DNA of 64,000 nucleotides from assembly GCA_018062085.1 (NCBI GenBank), contig JAGOSY010000020.1, positions 39,191 to 103,190 on the forward strand, read 5' to 3'. The notes under the pieces were generated by a model, which saw nothing but the letters and a program-made list of their open reading frames with translations, was not told where the DNA came from and did no database searches. The position numbers and the translations under genes were made by a program. Shown here one piece after another: positions 43,323-52,182 of this stretch; position 1 is the stretch's first letter, and each line of letters starts with the position of its first letter. The stretch comes from a bacterium (GTDB taxonomy: Bacteria; Cyanobacteriota; Vampirovibrionia; Obscuribacterales; Obscuribacteraceae).

Positions 43323-43988
43323 ATGGCCAAAACTGGTCGCGAAATCATAATCGGCGTTTGCGAGCGCTATGCCAATCTGAAAACATACCAAGATTTTGGT
43401 GTTATCAGAATGCGCGAAAAAGTCGGCGAACCAGGCGAAGCGGCTAGAATTATTCGCTTCTATACCTACTTTGAACAGCCTGATTTCTTTCGTTGTGAGT
43501 GGTATGAAACTGCTAGCAATGGCAATTCCGCAGGATTTTGTGATAGCCGCTTAGGTTGGATGGAAAAGTTGAGCGGTCTTATCGGTGGCGGCAAAAAGAG
43601 CTTAGAATCTCTTGCTGAAAGCAAGTCTAGTGATGCCTTCAAAATCGGCCTCGCTAAAATCGGACAGCATGGCCCAGCTGCCATAATTAAGTCTTCTCTT
43701 AAGGCTCCATCAGTTGCCCCCGTGCTTGAACCATTCAGCCACGCCCGTTTGATTGGAAAAGTCGTGCACAATAAGGAGAAGTGCGATCGGCTCTTGATCG
43801 AGCTTGATGATAGCTACTATGGTGAATTTTTAGTATCGCAAAAAGGTTCTATTTTAATTCGTTCGAAAGAAGCTGTTTGCGCTGGCTCCAAGAGTGCAGC
43901 CAGTACTTCTTATGGCGGTGTCCTCTTGAATGGCAGAATTCCTTATGAGCGCTTCAAGAGCTGCAAGTTGCCCCGCGTAACAATCTAA
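43323..43988 (+). CDS. LolA-like/DUF2092-type protein of unknown function
   Basis: A 221-residue protein. CERYANLKTYQDFGVIRMR near the start and FYTYFEQPDFFRCEWYET fit the extended beta-sheet pattern of LolA/LolB-like lipoprotein-handling folds. No signal peptide or lipobox is seen, so it would be cytoplasmic unless the start is wrong. GGAG lies five bases before ATG 43323. The Gly/Lys/Ser-rich middle (GLIGGGKKSLESLAESKSS) looks like a loop. Function not assigned. Confidence 0.72.
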   Translation: MAKTGREIIIGVCERYANLKTYQDFGVIRMREKVGEPGEAARIIRFYTYFEQPDFFRCEWYETASNGNSAGFCDSRLGWMEKLSGLIGGGKKSLESLAESKSSDAFKIGLAKIGQHGPAAIIKSSLKAPSVAPVLEPFSHARLIGKVVHNKEKCDRLLIELDDSYYGEFLVSQKGSILIRSKEAVCAGSKSAASTSYGGVLLNGRIPYERFKSCKLPRVTI

Positions 43989-44051
43989 GCTTTTCGGTTC
44001 TTGGTCTGCTGGTTATCAGAGTTATAATTAACCGGCCACAAGGAGAAGCAC

Positions 44052-44591
44052 ATGTCGAACAAGATTCTAGTTATTAGCGCCAGCCTCAACCCTGCTAGTC
44101 GCAGTCGTATTATGGCCAGTGAGGTTTTTGCCCAACTTCCTGCTAATGCTGACAAAGAGTTTCTTGATCTGCGCGACTATGATCTGCCTATTTGTGATGC
44201 TGGCGCATGCTATGCCAACCCACTGGTGTCTCAGGTGCAGACAAAAGTGAAAGAAGCAGCTTGCATTCTTGTTGCTTTCCCTGTCTACAATTATTCTTGC
44301 TCAGCTGCTTTGAAAAACTTGATTGAGCTGACCGGTAAGGCATGGGAAGGCAAAGTTGTAGGTTTTGTCTGTGCTGCTGGCGGTCATTCAAGCTATATGT
44401 CTGTAATGAGTATTGCTAATTCATTGATGCTCGACTTCCGTTGTGTTGTCATTCCGCGCTTTGTTTACTCTGAAGGCAGCGCCTTCAATGAACAAGGTCT
44501 CAATAGCGACAAAGTCAAAGACCGGCTGAAAGAGTTGGGTGCCACAGGAGTGCAGATGATGAATGCCTTGGCGCCGATTACTGTCGCTTAG
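44052..44591 (+). CDS. NADPH-dependent FMN reductase-like oxidoreductase
   Basis: A 179-residue flavodoxin-like protein. ISASLNPASRSR is the FMN phosphate loop, and FPVYNYSCSAALKNLIEL matches the PxYNxxxSxxLKN flavin-binding segment. GKVVGFVCAAGGHSSYMSV is the third flavin contact. Family members reduce FMN, quinones or azo compounds with NAD(P)H, usually as dimers or tetramers. AGGAG lies six bases before ATG 44052. No electron acceptor is suggested by the neighbours. Confidence 0.92.
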   Translation: MSNKILVISASLNPASRSRIMASEVFAQLPANADKEFLDLRDYDLPICDAGACYANPLVSQVQTKVKEAACILVAFPVYNYSCSAALKNLIELTGKAWEGKVVGFVCAAGGHSSYMSVMSIANSLMLDFRCVVIPRFVYSEGSAFNEQGLNSDKVKDRLKELGATGVQMMNALAPITVA

Positions 44592-44635
44592 GCGCAGTCT
44601 GTCAGCCAATCATATTGTTGTTAGTATGACGCTAG

Positions 44636-47245
44636 CTAGAGTTTGACTTGCCTGAGGCGCAGAGCGTTGGCTATAACTGAGACAGAACTCAGTGACATCG
44701 CCATACTAGCTACCATTGGGTTCAACAACAGCCCAAAGATTGGAAATAGCAAACCAGCAGCAATAGGCACAGCTAGTGCGTTATAGCCAAAGGCCAAAAT
44801 CAGATTTTGGTTGATGTTGCTGGCCATGGCTTGGCTCAATTTTATGGCCCTGACAATGCCCTGCAGATCGCCTTTGACTAGTACTATGCCCGCGGCCTCT
44901 ATGGCCACACTGGTGCCGTTTCCCATGGCAATTCCTACGTTTGCTCGCGATAATGCAGCAGCATCATTGATGCCGTCGCCGGCCATGGCTACTTTTTTTC
45001 CTGACTCAACGAGTCTGGCTATATAGTTGTGTTTCTCGGCCGGAGTTACCTCGGCAGCGACAGTCTCTAGGCCGAGTTTCTGGGCCACGGCCCTGGCTGT
45101 TTTTTCGTTGTCGCCTGTGAGCATGTGCACGGCTAGGCCTTGCTTCTGCAAATTAGCTATTGACTCTAAGGCATTGCTTTTAATTGGGTCGCTGATGGCC
45201 ACTAAGGCGCTTATGACTCCGTCTATTTCTAGCAAAACTGCGGTGGCCCCTTGCTCACTGAAATAATTTACTCGTTCTTGCCAGTGCTCTGTGGTGCTTG
45301 TCTTGCTTGATAGGCTTTCATCGCTTTTGGGATTTTTTGCACTTTTTGCACTTTTTTCGTTGGTCGTACTTGCTTGGTTTGTCTGACTTGTTTGACGGAA
45401 GTGACCGACCACAATTTTCTTACCAGCAACAATGGCGCTGACCCCCTCCCCAGGGATGGCTTGAAAATCTTGAGCTGGCAGTAGCTCTATGCTTTTTTCT
45501 TGAGCGGCAGCAACAATGGCGCGGGCTAAGGGGTGTTCGCTGCTGGCCTCGGCAGAGGCGGCCAGTTGCAAGAATTGCAAAATCTCTGTGGCGCGGTCTT
45601 CCTCGCCGCCTTTCGCTTCCTCTCCACTTTTTGTTTTCTCACCACTTTTCGTTTCATCGCTGCTATTGTTCGTTGCCTGGTCGCATGCTTCTATGGCCGT
45701 GACGGATGGCTTTCCTTCAGTCAGTGTGCCTGTTTTGTCGATGACTAAAATGTCGACTAAACGCAACTCTTCTAGCGACTGAGCATCTTTGACCAGCACT
45801 CCGGCCTTAGCGCCCCTTCCTATGGCTACAGTGATAGACATAGGTGTTGCCAAACCAAGGGCGCAAGGACAAGCAATGATGAGCACCGCCACTGTGTTGA
45901 GCAACGCATAAGCAAAAGATGGTTGAGGGCCGAAGAGAGCCCAGGCAATGAAAGTAGCAGCGGCAATGGCGATCACAACTGGCACAAAAAGGCTAGCGAT
46001 TTGATCAACCCGCTGCTGTATTGGCGCTCGACTACGTTGGGCCTGGGCTACCAGCTTGATAATGCCTGCAATAATTGTCTCGCTGCCAACCCTTGTGGCT
46101 TTGATAACGAGGACGCCTGCCTGGTTGATGGTGCCACCAATAACGGTATCACCGGCTTGTTTGCTGGCGGCTAGAGCCTCTCCGGTGAGCATCGCCTCGT
46201 CGACTGTTGAAAGGCCGCTGATCACTAATCCGTCGGTTGGTATGCTTTCTCCTGGTCTTACCCTGAGCTTGTCACCCCGTTCTAGTTTCGCTACAGATAT
46301 GTCTATTTCTCGCTCATCTATTTTGATGAAGTGGGCGACCTGCGGAGTTAGGGCAATTAGTTCGCGAATTGCCGCTCCTGTCTGTTTTCGTGCTTTAAGT
46401 TCAAGTATTTGACCGAGCAAAGCTAGGGTTGTAATTACTGCTGCTGGTTCAAAGTAAGTATAGGCGCCACTCGTATCGTGGTGTATGCCAAATGATTTTG
46501 GTATTATATTTGGTGCAATTGTAGCGATGGTACTGTAGAGATACGAAACCCCTACGCCACTGCCAATCAAAGTAAACATGTTCCAGCTTTTGTTTTTGAT
46601 CGAGTCTAGCGCGCGTTCGAAGAATGGTTTGGCTAACCAAACCACAGGGGTAGCAAAAGCAAATTGCAGCCAGTTCGTTAGTTGTAGATTGGCCAGTTGC
46701 GCTCCGAAGAGATTGGGTTGGTGGAGCATGTCTGGCATACTCAAAATAAACAGTGGAACAGTAAAAGCCAGGGCTAATTTGAAGCGTCTAGTCATGTCGA
46801 TTAATTCGCTGTCGTCTTCGACGGTTTGACTGGCATCAAGGCTTTCTAGAGCCATGCCACATAGCGGGCATGGGCCAGGTTTGGCTGTCACGATTTCAGG
46901 ATGCATCGGGCAAGTAAATTGGATTTGCTTGGCTTGTTCTACTTTGACTGGCTCTAGGTGGGTGGTCTCGGCTTGTTCTTCACAGCCTATGTAGCGGGCG
47001 GGATTGCGTGAGAATCTAGCAGAGCAGTTTAAATTGCAAAAATAGTAAGTATTGCCTTGAAATACAATGGCATCAGCGGCTGATTCGCGCTCTACGAGCA
47101 TATGGCAAATAGGATCTTCAAATAGGCTTGCGGCTTGACTGTTTGTGGCTTGCGAGTTTTCTGAAGATGTTGAATTGGCTGACGAATTAGAGCTAGATTG
47201 AATGGAAACAGGAATTACGCGTCCTGCGTTTTTCTCTGCATCCAT
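44636..47245 (-). CDS. copA: Copper-type P1B ATPase with YHS and metal-binding N-terminus
   Basis: An 869-residue heavy-metal ATPase. A YHS domain (residues 42-88, DPICHMLVE and YYFCNLNCSARF) is followed by a Cys-rich site (TCPMHPEIV then PGPCPLCGMAL, residues 111-133), replacing the usual HMA domain. Membrane segment 6 has CPC at 459-461, the phosphorylation site is DKTGT at Asp503, then EHPLA, GDGIND and a MSLSSVSVIANALRLR end, typical of Cu(I) pumps. Two inserts in the nucleotide-binding part are Lys/Ser/Glu-rich (KSGEKTKSGEEAKGGEED, and a second after the VVGHFRQ segment), an expansion unlike the family. ATG 47245 follows GGGGGACC. Confidence 0.95.
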   Translation of the reverse strand: MDAEKNAGRVIPVSIQSSSNSSANSTSSENSQATNSQAASLFEDPICHMLVERESAADAIVFQGNTYYFCNLNCSARFSRNPARYIGCEEQAETTHLEPVKVEQAKQIQFTCPMHPEIVTAKPGPCPLCGMALESLDASQTVEDDSELIDMTRRFKLALAFTVPLFILSMPDMLHQPNLFGAQLANLQLTNWLQFAFATPVVWLAKPFFERALDSIKNKSWNMFTLIGSGVGVSYLYSTIATIAPNIIPKSFGIHHDTSGAYTYFEPAAVITTLALLGQILELKARKQTGAAIRELIALTPQVAHFIKIDEREIDISVAKLERGDKLRVRPGESIPTDGLVISGLSTVDEAMLTGEALAASKQAGDTVIGGTINQAGVLVIKATRVGSETIIAGIIKLVAQAQRSRAPIQQRVDQIASLFVPVVIAIAAATFIAWALFGPQPSFAYALLNTVAVLIIACPCALGLATPMSITVAIGRGAKAGVLVKDAQSLEELRLVDILVIDKTGTLTEGKPSVTAIEACDQATNNSSDETKSGEKTKSGEEAKGGEEDRATEILQFLQLAASAEASSEHPLARAIVAAAQEKSIELLPAQDFQAIPGEGVSAIVAGKKIVVGHFRQTSQTNQASTTNEKSAKSAKNPKSDESLSSKTSTTEHWQERVNYFSEQGATAVLLEIDGVISALVAISDPIKSNALESIANLQKQGLAVHMLTGDNEKTARAVAQKLGLETVAAEVTPAEKHNYIARLVESGKKVAMAGDGINDAAALSRANVGIAMGNGTSVAIEAAGIVLVKGDLQGIVRAIKLSQAMASNINQNLILAFGYNALAVPIAAGLLFPIFGLLLNPMVASMAMSLSSVSVIANALRLRQVKL

Positions 47246-47393
47246 CGGTCCCCCTTGTGTATTACTGACCTGAAATCAGTAGCACTAGCTGAATTGTCAA
47301 TTGTTGGAGTCAATTCTAATGCAGTCTCTAACATTTCAGGGCACAATCAGCTAATGTTGATACATTGTTAGGCAATAATTTTAGAGACGAGAT

Positions 47394-48830
47394 ATGAGTG
47401 ATTCTCCGATTAAACAGTCTGAGATTTTGCAGGAGAGAAAAAGCTTTTTGGGCAAGCATGCCCGGCTGAAGTCGGTCATGCTTATGGTTGCCGCTGTCTA
47501 TGTTGTTCAGTTTTGGTTCTTTCAAAAGATTTGGTGTACGCCTCACGACCTTTATCATCGAGTTTGGAAGACCACACAAGACAACTTATTTGACCAAGCA
47601 GCCATGAAAGATTGGTTGGCTTTTGAGCATAAATACGACGATAAAATCAAGAATGAAGCTGATGCCGTCAAGTATGCCAATGAGATTTTAAAGACTCTGG
47701 ATGACCCTTTTACAAAGTTTCTAGATGCAAAACAGGTAGCCAAGAAGCAAGACTCTCAAAATGGTCTTTACTCTGGTGTCGGCATGATCATGAATGGCAA
47801 GAAGAAACCAGTTGTGGTGCGCATGCTGATTTCTGGCGGTCCAGCTGAGCGGGCGGGCATAAAGCGCGGTGATCAGATTCTGCGCCTCGATAGTTTGGAT
47901 TGTCTCAAGGTGCCAGCTAGTCAAATTGGTGATTACACTCGCCAGCACATGGGTCAACTGATCAAATTTACTGTTCGCCGTCAAGGTAAAGAGCTGGAGT
48001 TTGCCATGATACCTGGCAAAATGAATGTGCAGTCTGTAAAATCGCAACTAGTTACTAGCGAGAAAAACAAGAACACCATTGCCTATGTTCGCTTAGAGAA
48101 TTTTGTTCATAGCGATATTGTTGCCCTGGTACAGAAAGAGTTTGAGAAACTGAAAGATGCACAAGCACTCGTTTTTGATGTGCGCGGCAATGGTGGGGGA
48201 AGCGTCGACGCCTGCCTGGCTATTGCTAGTATGATGCTTGATACTGGTGACTTAGTAGCGATGAAGAGTCGCGCAGGCACAGGTGCTGGTGCTCGCGACA
48301 CTGGCACTGCGGGCTCTACCGATTACCAGACTGTGCGCTATCGCTTAGAGCCTAGCTTAATGAAGGTGCTGAATGAAGAGCCAGGTAAGGAAGTAAAGGA
48401 AGAGGCAAGACCAAGGCAGCTTAATCTCTGGCAGAACAAACCAATTGTTGTGCTTATAGACGATAATTCTGCCAGTGCTGCAGAGATGCTTGCTGCCGCT
48501 CTTCGCGACAACAAGCGTGCCACCTTAATTGGTGTCAGAAGTTATGGTAAAGGAGTGGCTCAGATCTATTACGATATGCCACTATCGACCTGCTTGTCAC
48601 TGACAGCAGGTCGATATTACACTCCAGATGGAAAGTGGCTTGGTGACGGACGCGAACCCACTGAATCTACGGACAAGCCGGTTTTAAACCACAATTCAAA
48701 TGTAGATCGCGGGATTGCGCCTGACATTGAAGTTAAATCAGCAGAGAATCTTGATTACGGTGCTGCTAACGACAATCAATTATCAGAGGCAGTTAGATTT
48801 CTTGAGGGAAAAATCACTGCGGCTAGGTAG
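47394..48830 (+). CDS. S41 C-terminal-processing peptidase with PDZ domain
   Basis: A 478-residue CtpA/Prc-type protease. An N-terminal membrane anchor (SVMLMVAAVYVVQFWFF, about residues 24-42) places it outside the membrane. The PDZ domain covers about residues 118-200 (GVGMIMNGKK, RAGIKRGDQILRLD). The catalytic dyad is Ser361 in DDNSASAAEM and Lys386 in SYGKGVAQ, with the usual spacing of 25 residues. Substrates are protein C-termini in the envelope. An insert at about 295-330 (AGTGAGARDTGTAG) is longer than typical. Confidence 0.94.
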   Translation: MSDSPIKQSEILQERKSFLGKHARLKSVMLMVAAVYVVQFWFFQKIWCTPHDLYHRVWKTTQDNLFDQAAMKDWLAFEHKYDDKIKNEADAVKYANEILKTLDDPFTKFLDAKQVAKKQDSQNGLYSGVGMIMNGKKKPVVVRMLISGGPAERAGIKRGDQILRLDSLDCLKVPASQIGDYTRQHMGQLIKFTVRRQGKELEFAMIPGKMNVQSVKSQLVTSEKNKNTIAYVRLENFVHSDIVALVQKEFEKLKDAQALVFDVRGNGGGSVDACLAIASMMLDTGDLVAMKSRAGTGAGARDTGTAGSTDYQTVRYRLEPSLMKVLNEEPGKEVKEEARPRQLNLWQNKPIVVLIDDNSASAAEMLAAALRDNKRATLIGVRSYGKGVAQIYYDMPLSTCLSLTAGRYYTPDGKWLGDGREPTESTDKPVLNHNSNVDRGIAPDIEVKSAENLDYGAANDNQLSEAVRFLEGKITAAR

Positions 48831-48877
48831 TTCATTGCACTCGGAGCTTTGAGCTGGGAGCTTCTTTTCAGTTGTAC

Positions 48878-49126
48878 CTAATTAGACTGTTTGAGTGGTT
48901 TTATTTCTAGGCAACTATCTTTGCTTGCACCACCGGCGCCACCGCCTGCTGGTTTGACTTCTGCTGAAGAGGCATCGCCTTTGCCGGTACCACTGCTATT
49001 GCCGCCACCGCCTGGTTTTAGGTTGCTGCCGTAGCTGTCTTCGAACAGTCTCGAACCAGCTTGTGCTGCGGCTGCTGCGCCAGCTTCGGCAGATTTTACG
49101 GCTTCGTGTTGTTCCAAATGTGACAT
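48878..49126 (-). CDS. Small Gly/Ala-rich hydrophilic protein
   Basis: An 82-residue protein. The start ATG 49126 is supported by GGAG eight bases upstream, so the longer in-frame version from 49156 is unlikely. Residues 8-25 form an alanine-rich helix (VKSAEAGAAAAAQ). The rest is Gly/Ser/Lys-rich and disordered (PGGGGNSSGTGKGD), ending in CLEIKPLKQSN. No family recognised. The upstream region shares a TTCACGTGTTT element with the repeat protein at 30 kb. Confidence 0.6.
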   Translation of the reverse strand: MSHLEQHEAVKSAEAGAAAAAQAGSRLFEDSYGSNLKPGGGGNSSGTGKGDASSAEVKPAGGGAGGASKDSCLEIKPLKQSN

Positions 49127-49302
49127 ATTGATCTCCAATGTAAGATGTGTAAACACGCTGGTTTACTGGTTTTGTAAGTTATTAAAAGAACATTTGTCGC
49201 GTCAACTTTTGTTTTCGGGACATCTGTGTAATGACAATAGTTGCAAACACGTGAAAAGATCGTGACGCTCTAAAATGTGGCTAGATTTTAAATTGCAGGA
49301 TC

Positions 49303-51231
49303 TCAGTTAACTGAAGAATCGCTAAACAAGCTATCCTGTGTGGGCAGCTTAAGGGTTTTCCAGCTGCCCGAGATTGTGCCAGCAACAACGCCGTTGAGGC
49401 GCGAGAGTTCTTCATGCTTGTCGAGAGCTTTTAGTGTGGTGGCATATTTTCTCATCACTCTAACTGTTGAAGGATGCTCTGAACCTAGAGTGTTTGTGCA
49501 AATTTCTAAGGCGCGCTGATAGAGGGCAGCAGCTTCTTCATAGCGCTTTTGCAAATGGCATGTCAGGCCAAGATTGTCGAGAGCTGATGCCACGTTTGGA
49601 TGGGTTGGTCCGGACAGAACTTCAAGCATTACCAGATATTGACGGCTATAGAATTCTGACAATTTCAAGTCATTGATGCGATAGGCCAGGCTGGCTACAT
49701 TGTTCAGTGTTGCGGCAATCTCAAAGTGATTTTCCTCAAACAATGTTCTCTTTGCCTTGAGGCTTTCAAGGAAGAGATCGAGGGCTTCGTTGTGGCGATT
49801 TTGGGTTTCGTAGATCTTTGCCAGTACTTCTTTGGCGCGCGGATGGCGGACATCGGTTATTTCAATTTCTTCGGCGCGATCAAGAATTTCGGCCCACATT
49901 TGCTCAGCTTGATCGAGGTCGCCTAGCTCATAAATTGCATAGGCCGTTCGGCAGGCCTCAGCCCATTTGGCCAGATCGTATTCTCTGGTTGAGATTGGCT
50001 GCTGCATTTGGTCTAGCTGTTGCCAGTTGAGCGCTTTCAAGGCATCATCTACTGATACTTGGTTCTTGCGACAGAATTCTAAAACTACACAGGCATGCTC
50101 GATAGATAGCCGACCTTGTTTGAAAAGTTGATAGCATTTCAGTGCTTCTTGCAAGACGTTTTTATCAATTACTCCAGCGACATCGAGAATTTTTGCCACC
50201 ATTTGCGGATTGAGCAAAACAGCTTCAAAAGCCTTTCTTAGCTCATCGGTGGTAACGTTCTTTGTCAGTTGCAGGAATTCTGGGAAAGTCTGAGTGGCAG
50301 TATTTTTCGCCTTAGACTTCTGCGAATCTTTGGGTTCGCTATTGCTCAGCGCTTCTTCAAGAGTGATTCCGTCGCGATAGATGGCTGAGAGAGCCAGTGT
50401 GGCGTCTTCTAGTTTGAGGCTTTGTTCGGCCACCATTTTTTGTAAGGCCAAGGCAGCACTGATGGTAGCTTCTTCGATAAAGCGCAGATCTGTCAGCACT
50501 TCTCCGACTGGTTTGTTGTTAGCAAGGCCAAATTCTAGAGCGGTCATCAACTCTTGCTCTGAGAGCACGCCGGCAGCCAGCAGTATTTCACCGAGGCGAA
50601 TAGATTGCCTGGTGGGCAGGGCGTAATATCCTTTCTCGGCCAATGGCACTTCAATTGGTACATGTCGACTGTAGGCCGAGCGCAGGCTCTGGGTGGCCTG
50701 TGCGCGCGATACGCGAGAGTCTCGCAGTAGCACCTGGGCATTAATGGCAATTGATAGAAGCTCTTCTGGAATCAAGCCAGAAAGGACTAGGGTGCGTCCC
50801 AGGGGTAGGCCGGTGGCAGTACTTTGCTCAAGAGCAAGTTTGAGGCGTTTTTCGTCAATATAACCGGCTTCCATGAGCAGATCGCCAAGCAGGTTGCTGC
50901 GTTTGATTTCGCTATCCACACCACTTTCGACTAGTGCTTGGTTGAGGGTGCACTTTTTCTGCTTCACCACCGCCAGTACTTTTTTGGCCATGGCAATGTC
51001 GATAAGTCCTTCGCGTATCATCGACTGGGCGTCGACCACGGCTGCCAGCATGTCGTCTTTGAGATAGCCAGACATAACCAGCACTCTGCCCAATGGCAGG
51101 CCGGTCTCGTGGCTGACCTTGAGGGCGTCAGCCAATTCGCGTTTTCCTAGTAAGCCAAGGCCCCCAATTAGCTCGCCTAGCCGCAGTCCTGCGGAAGCCG
51201 GAGCTTGTTTGGTTGCGCGGCTGTTTTGCAT
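49303..51231 (-). CDS. Protein with tandem MshEN-like domains and C-terminal TPRs
   Basis: A 642-residue protein. Three copies of an MshEN/GspE-N-like domain are visible: LGELIGGLGLLGKRELADAL (from 17), LGDLLMEAGYIDEKRLKLAL (from 115) and LGEILLAAGVLSEQELMTAL (from 208), each followed by LPLGRVLVxSG-like text. A degenerate fourth copy lies near 320-395. MshEN domains can bind c-di-GMP. Residues 425-615 are kinesin-light-chain-type TPRs (EIAATLNNVASLAYRINDLK, PNVASALDNLGLTCHLQKRY). A role as a signalling scaffold is inferred. GGAG lies six bases before ATG 51231. Confidence 0.86.
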   Translation of the reverse strand: MQNSRATKQAPASAGLRLGELIGGLGLLGKRELADALKVSHETGLPLGRVLVMSGYLKDDMLAAVVDAQSMIREGLIDIAMAKKVLAVVKQKKCTLNQALVESGVDSEIKRSNLLGDLLMEAGYIDEKRLKLALEQSTATGLPLGRTLVLSGLIPEELLSIAINAQVLLRDSRVSRAQATQSLRSAYSRHVPIEVPLAEKGYYALPTRQSIRLGEILLAAGVLSEQELMTALEFGLANNKPVGEVLTDLRFIEEATISAALALQKMVAEQSLKLEDATLALSAIYRDGITLEEALSNSEPKDSQKSKAKNTATQTFPEFLQLTKNVTTDELRKAFEAVLLNPQMVAKILDVAGVIDKNVLQEALKCYQLFKQGRLSIEHACVVLEFCRKNQVSVDDALKALNWQQLDQMQQPISTREYDLAKWAEACRTAYAIYELGDLDQAEQMWAEILDRAEEIEITDVRHPRAKEVLAKIYETQNRHNEALDLFLESLKAKRTLFEENHFEIAATLNNVASLAYRINDLKLSEFYSRQYLVMLEVLSGPTHPNVASALDNLGLTCHLQKRYEEAAALYQRALEICTNTLGSEHPSTVRVMRKYATTLKALDKHEELSRLNGVVAGTISGSWKTLKLPTQDSLFSDSSVN

Positions 51232-51281
51232 AAGAATCTCCAGAGTTTTTAGAGTGATTCCAGCGCCAGCGTTATTTTAGG

Positions 51282-51953
51282 TTATGCCCCAAGCCAATTG
51301 AGTTTGCGTGTTTTGCTTCTTAATTTCTTTGGTTTTGGCCGATGATGGTCGCTATTCCAAACAACAATGGCGTTTGGAATTTTGAAGAAATTGTGGGCCG
51401 AGTAGACGTCTTTGCCCCATGTGCGAACGGTTTTGACAGGAATACCCACTGCGTTGAGGGCGGCGCCCACAAGGCCGTTGCAATAGCCGTTTGGATTGAC
51501 AAATGTGTGATCGTAGGCGTTGCCGAGGTGTTTTTTTACTGAAGCAATCACGGTGTGTCTTTGTTTTTTGTCTCGGTAAGGCGGTCTAATGATTGCCAGG
51601 CGCGTGCTGGACCATTTTTTGAAGATACCGAAATCAGTTTGGACGGCGACACCATCCATGGTCAAAAGTTTCTTCTCGTCGTCGACAAGGGCAGTGTGAA
51701 CCCATGATGAGCCTAAAGTGGAAGTGCAAAGTGCTATCCATTGCCAGCTGTGTAGGTTGGCCTCGACGATGATATCGCCCGGTTCGACTAGGTCTTGCAG
51801 CATGGTGAGTTCGTCGTCGTTGGTGTCGAATGGCAGGGGCCAAGGCCAAAGTTGGGTCGTGAACAGCTTTGTTCGCACTGATGGAACTAGTGCGATGGTT
51901 GCAATTGAGAGTGGGATGACTGATGCCACTAGTAAAAAGGTTCGTAGACGCAC
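51282..51953 (-). CDS. Permuted NlpC/P60 (YiiX-like) amidase
   Basis: A 223-residue protein with an N-terminal signal or anchor (residues 5-25) and a YiiX/YaeF-type papain-like fold. EPGDIIVEAN is the first strand, SSWVHTALVDD holds His86, and NAYDHTFVNPNGYCNGLVGAAL holds Cys157. The order His-then-Cys marks the permuted family, which includes peptidoglycan and lipid amidases. GTG 51953 has AGGAG eight bases upstream. The C-terminus is basic (KPKKLRSKTRK). Substrate unknown. Confidence 0.88.
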   Translation of the reverse strand: MRLRTFLLVASVIPLSIATIALVPSVRTKLFTTQLWPWPLPFDTNDDELTMLQDLVEPGDIIVEANLHSWQWIALCTSTLGSSWVHTALVDDEKKLLTMDGVAVQTDFGIFKKWSSTRLAIIRPPYRDKKQRHTVIASVKKHLGNAYDHTFVNPNGYCNGLVGAALNAVGIPVKTVRTWGKDVYSAHNFFKIPNAIVVWNSDHHRPKPKKLRSKTRKLNWLGA

Positions 51954-51973
51954 TAACGTGGCTCCTTAAGCCG

Positions 51974-52002
51974 TTGACAAGCTATAAGCTACTATCACTA
52001 TA
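51974..52002 (+). promoter_or_regulatory. Promoter for a possible leaderless transcript
   Basis: TTGACA (51974-51979), a 17-base spacer and ACTATA (51997-52002) form a good sigma-70-type promoter. Transcription would start about seven bases later, at or next to ATG 52009. Confidence 0.6.
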
Positions 52003-52008
52003 TTTCTT

Positions 52009-52182
52009 ATGCCTGACAAATACAAGCTGGCGCTCTATTATCAGCAGCTTGTCAACCGGGTCGGTCACCCTGAAACCCATGCAGAGTTAGCGTTTGTGGT
52101 TGCAGCGGGCGAGTTTAAGATTTTGGTAAAAGCGTGGTTGCTAGGGTGTGCAGGGTACATTTGCAGGAGAGAGGGGCGATGA
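52009..52182 (+). CDS. Possible leaderless small ORF of 57 residues
   Basis: The frame runs from ATG 52009 to TGA 52182 and overlaps the next ATG (52179) by four bases. There is no Shine-Dalgarno, but the promoter just upstream would place the 5' end at the ATG. The product is MPDKYKLALYYQQLVNRVGH and a second part with an FVVAAGEFKILVKAWLLGCA hydrophobic end. The coupling overlap argues for translation; otherwise it could be a plain leader. Confidence 0.45.
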   Translation: MPDKYKLALYYQQLVNRVGHPETHAELAFVVAAGEFKILVKAWLLGCAGYICRREGR

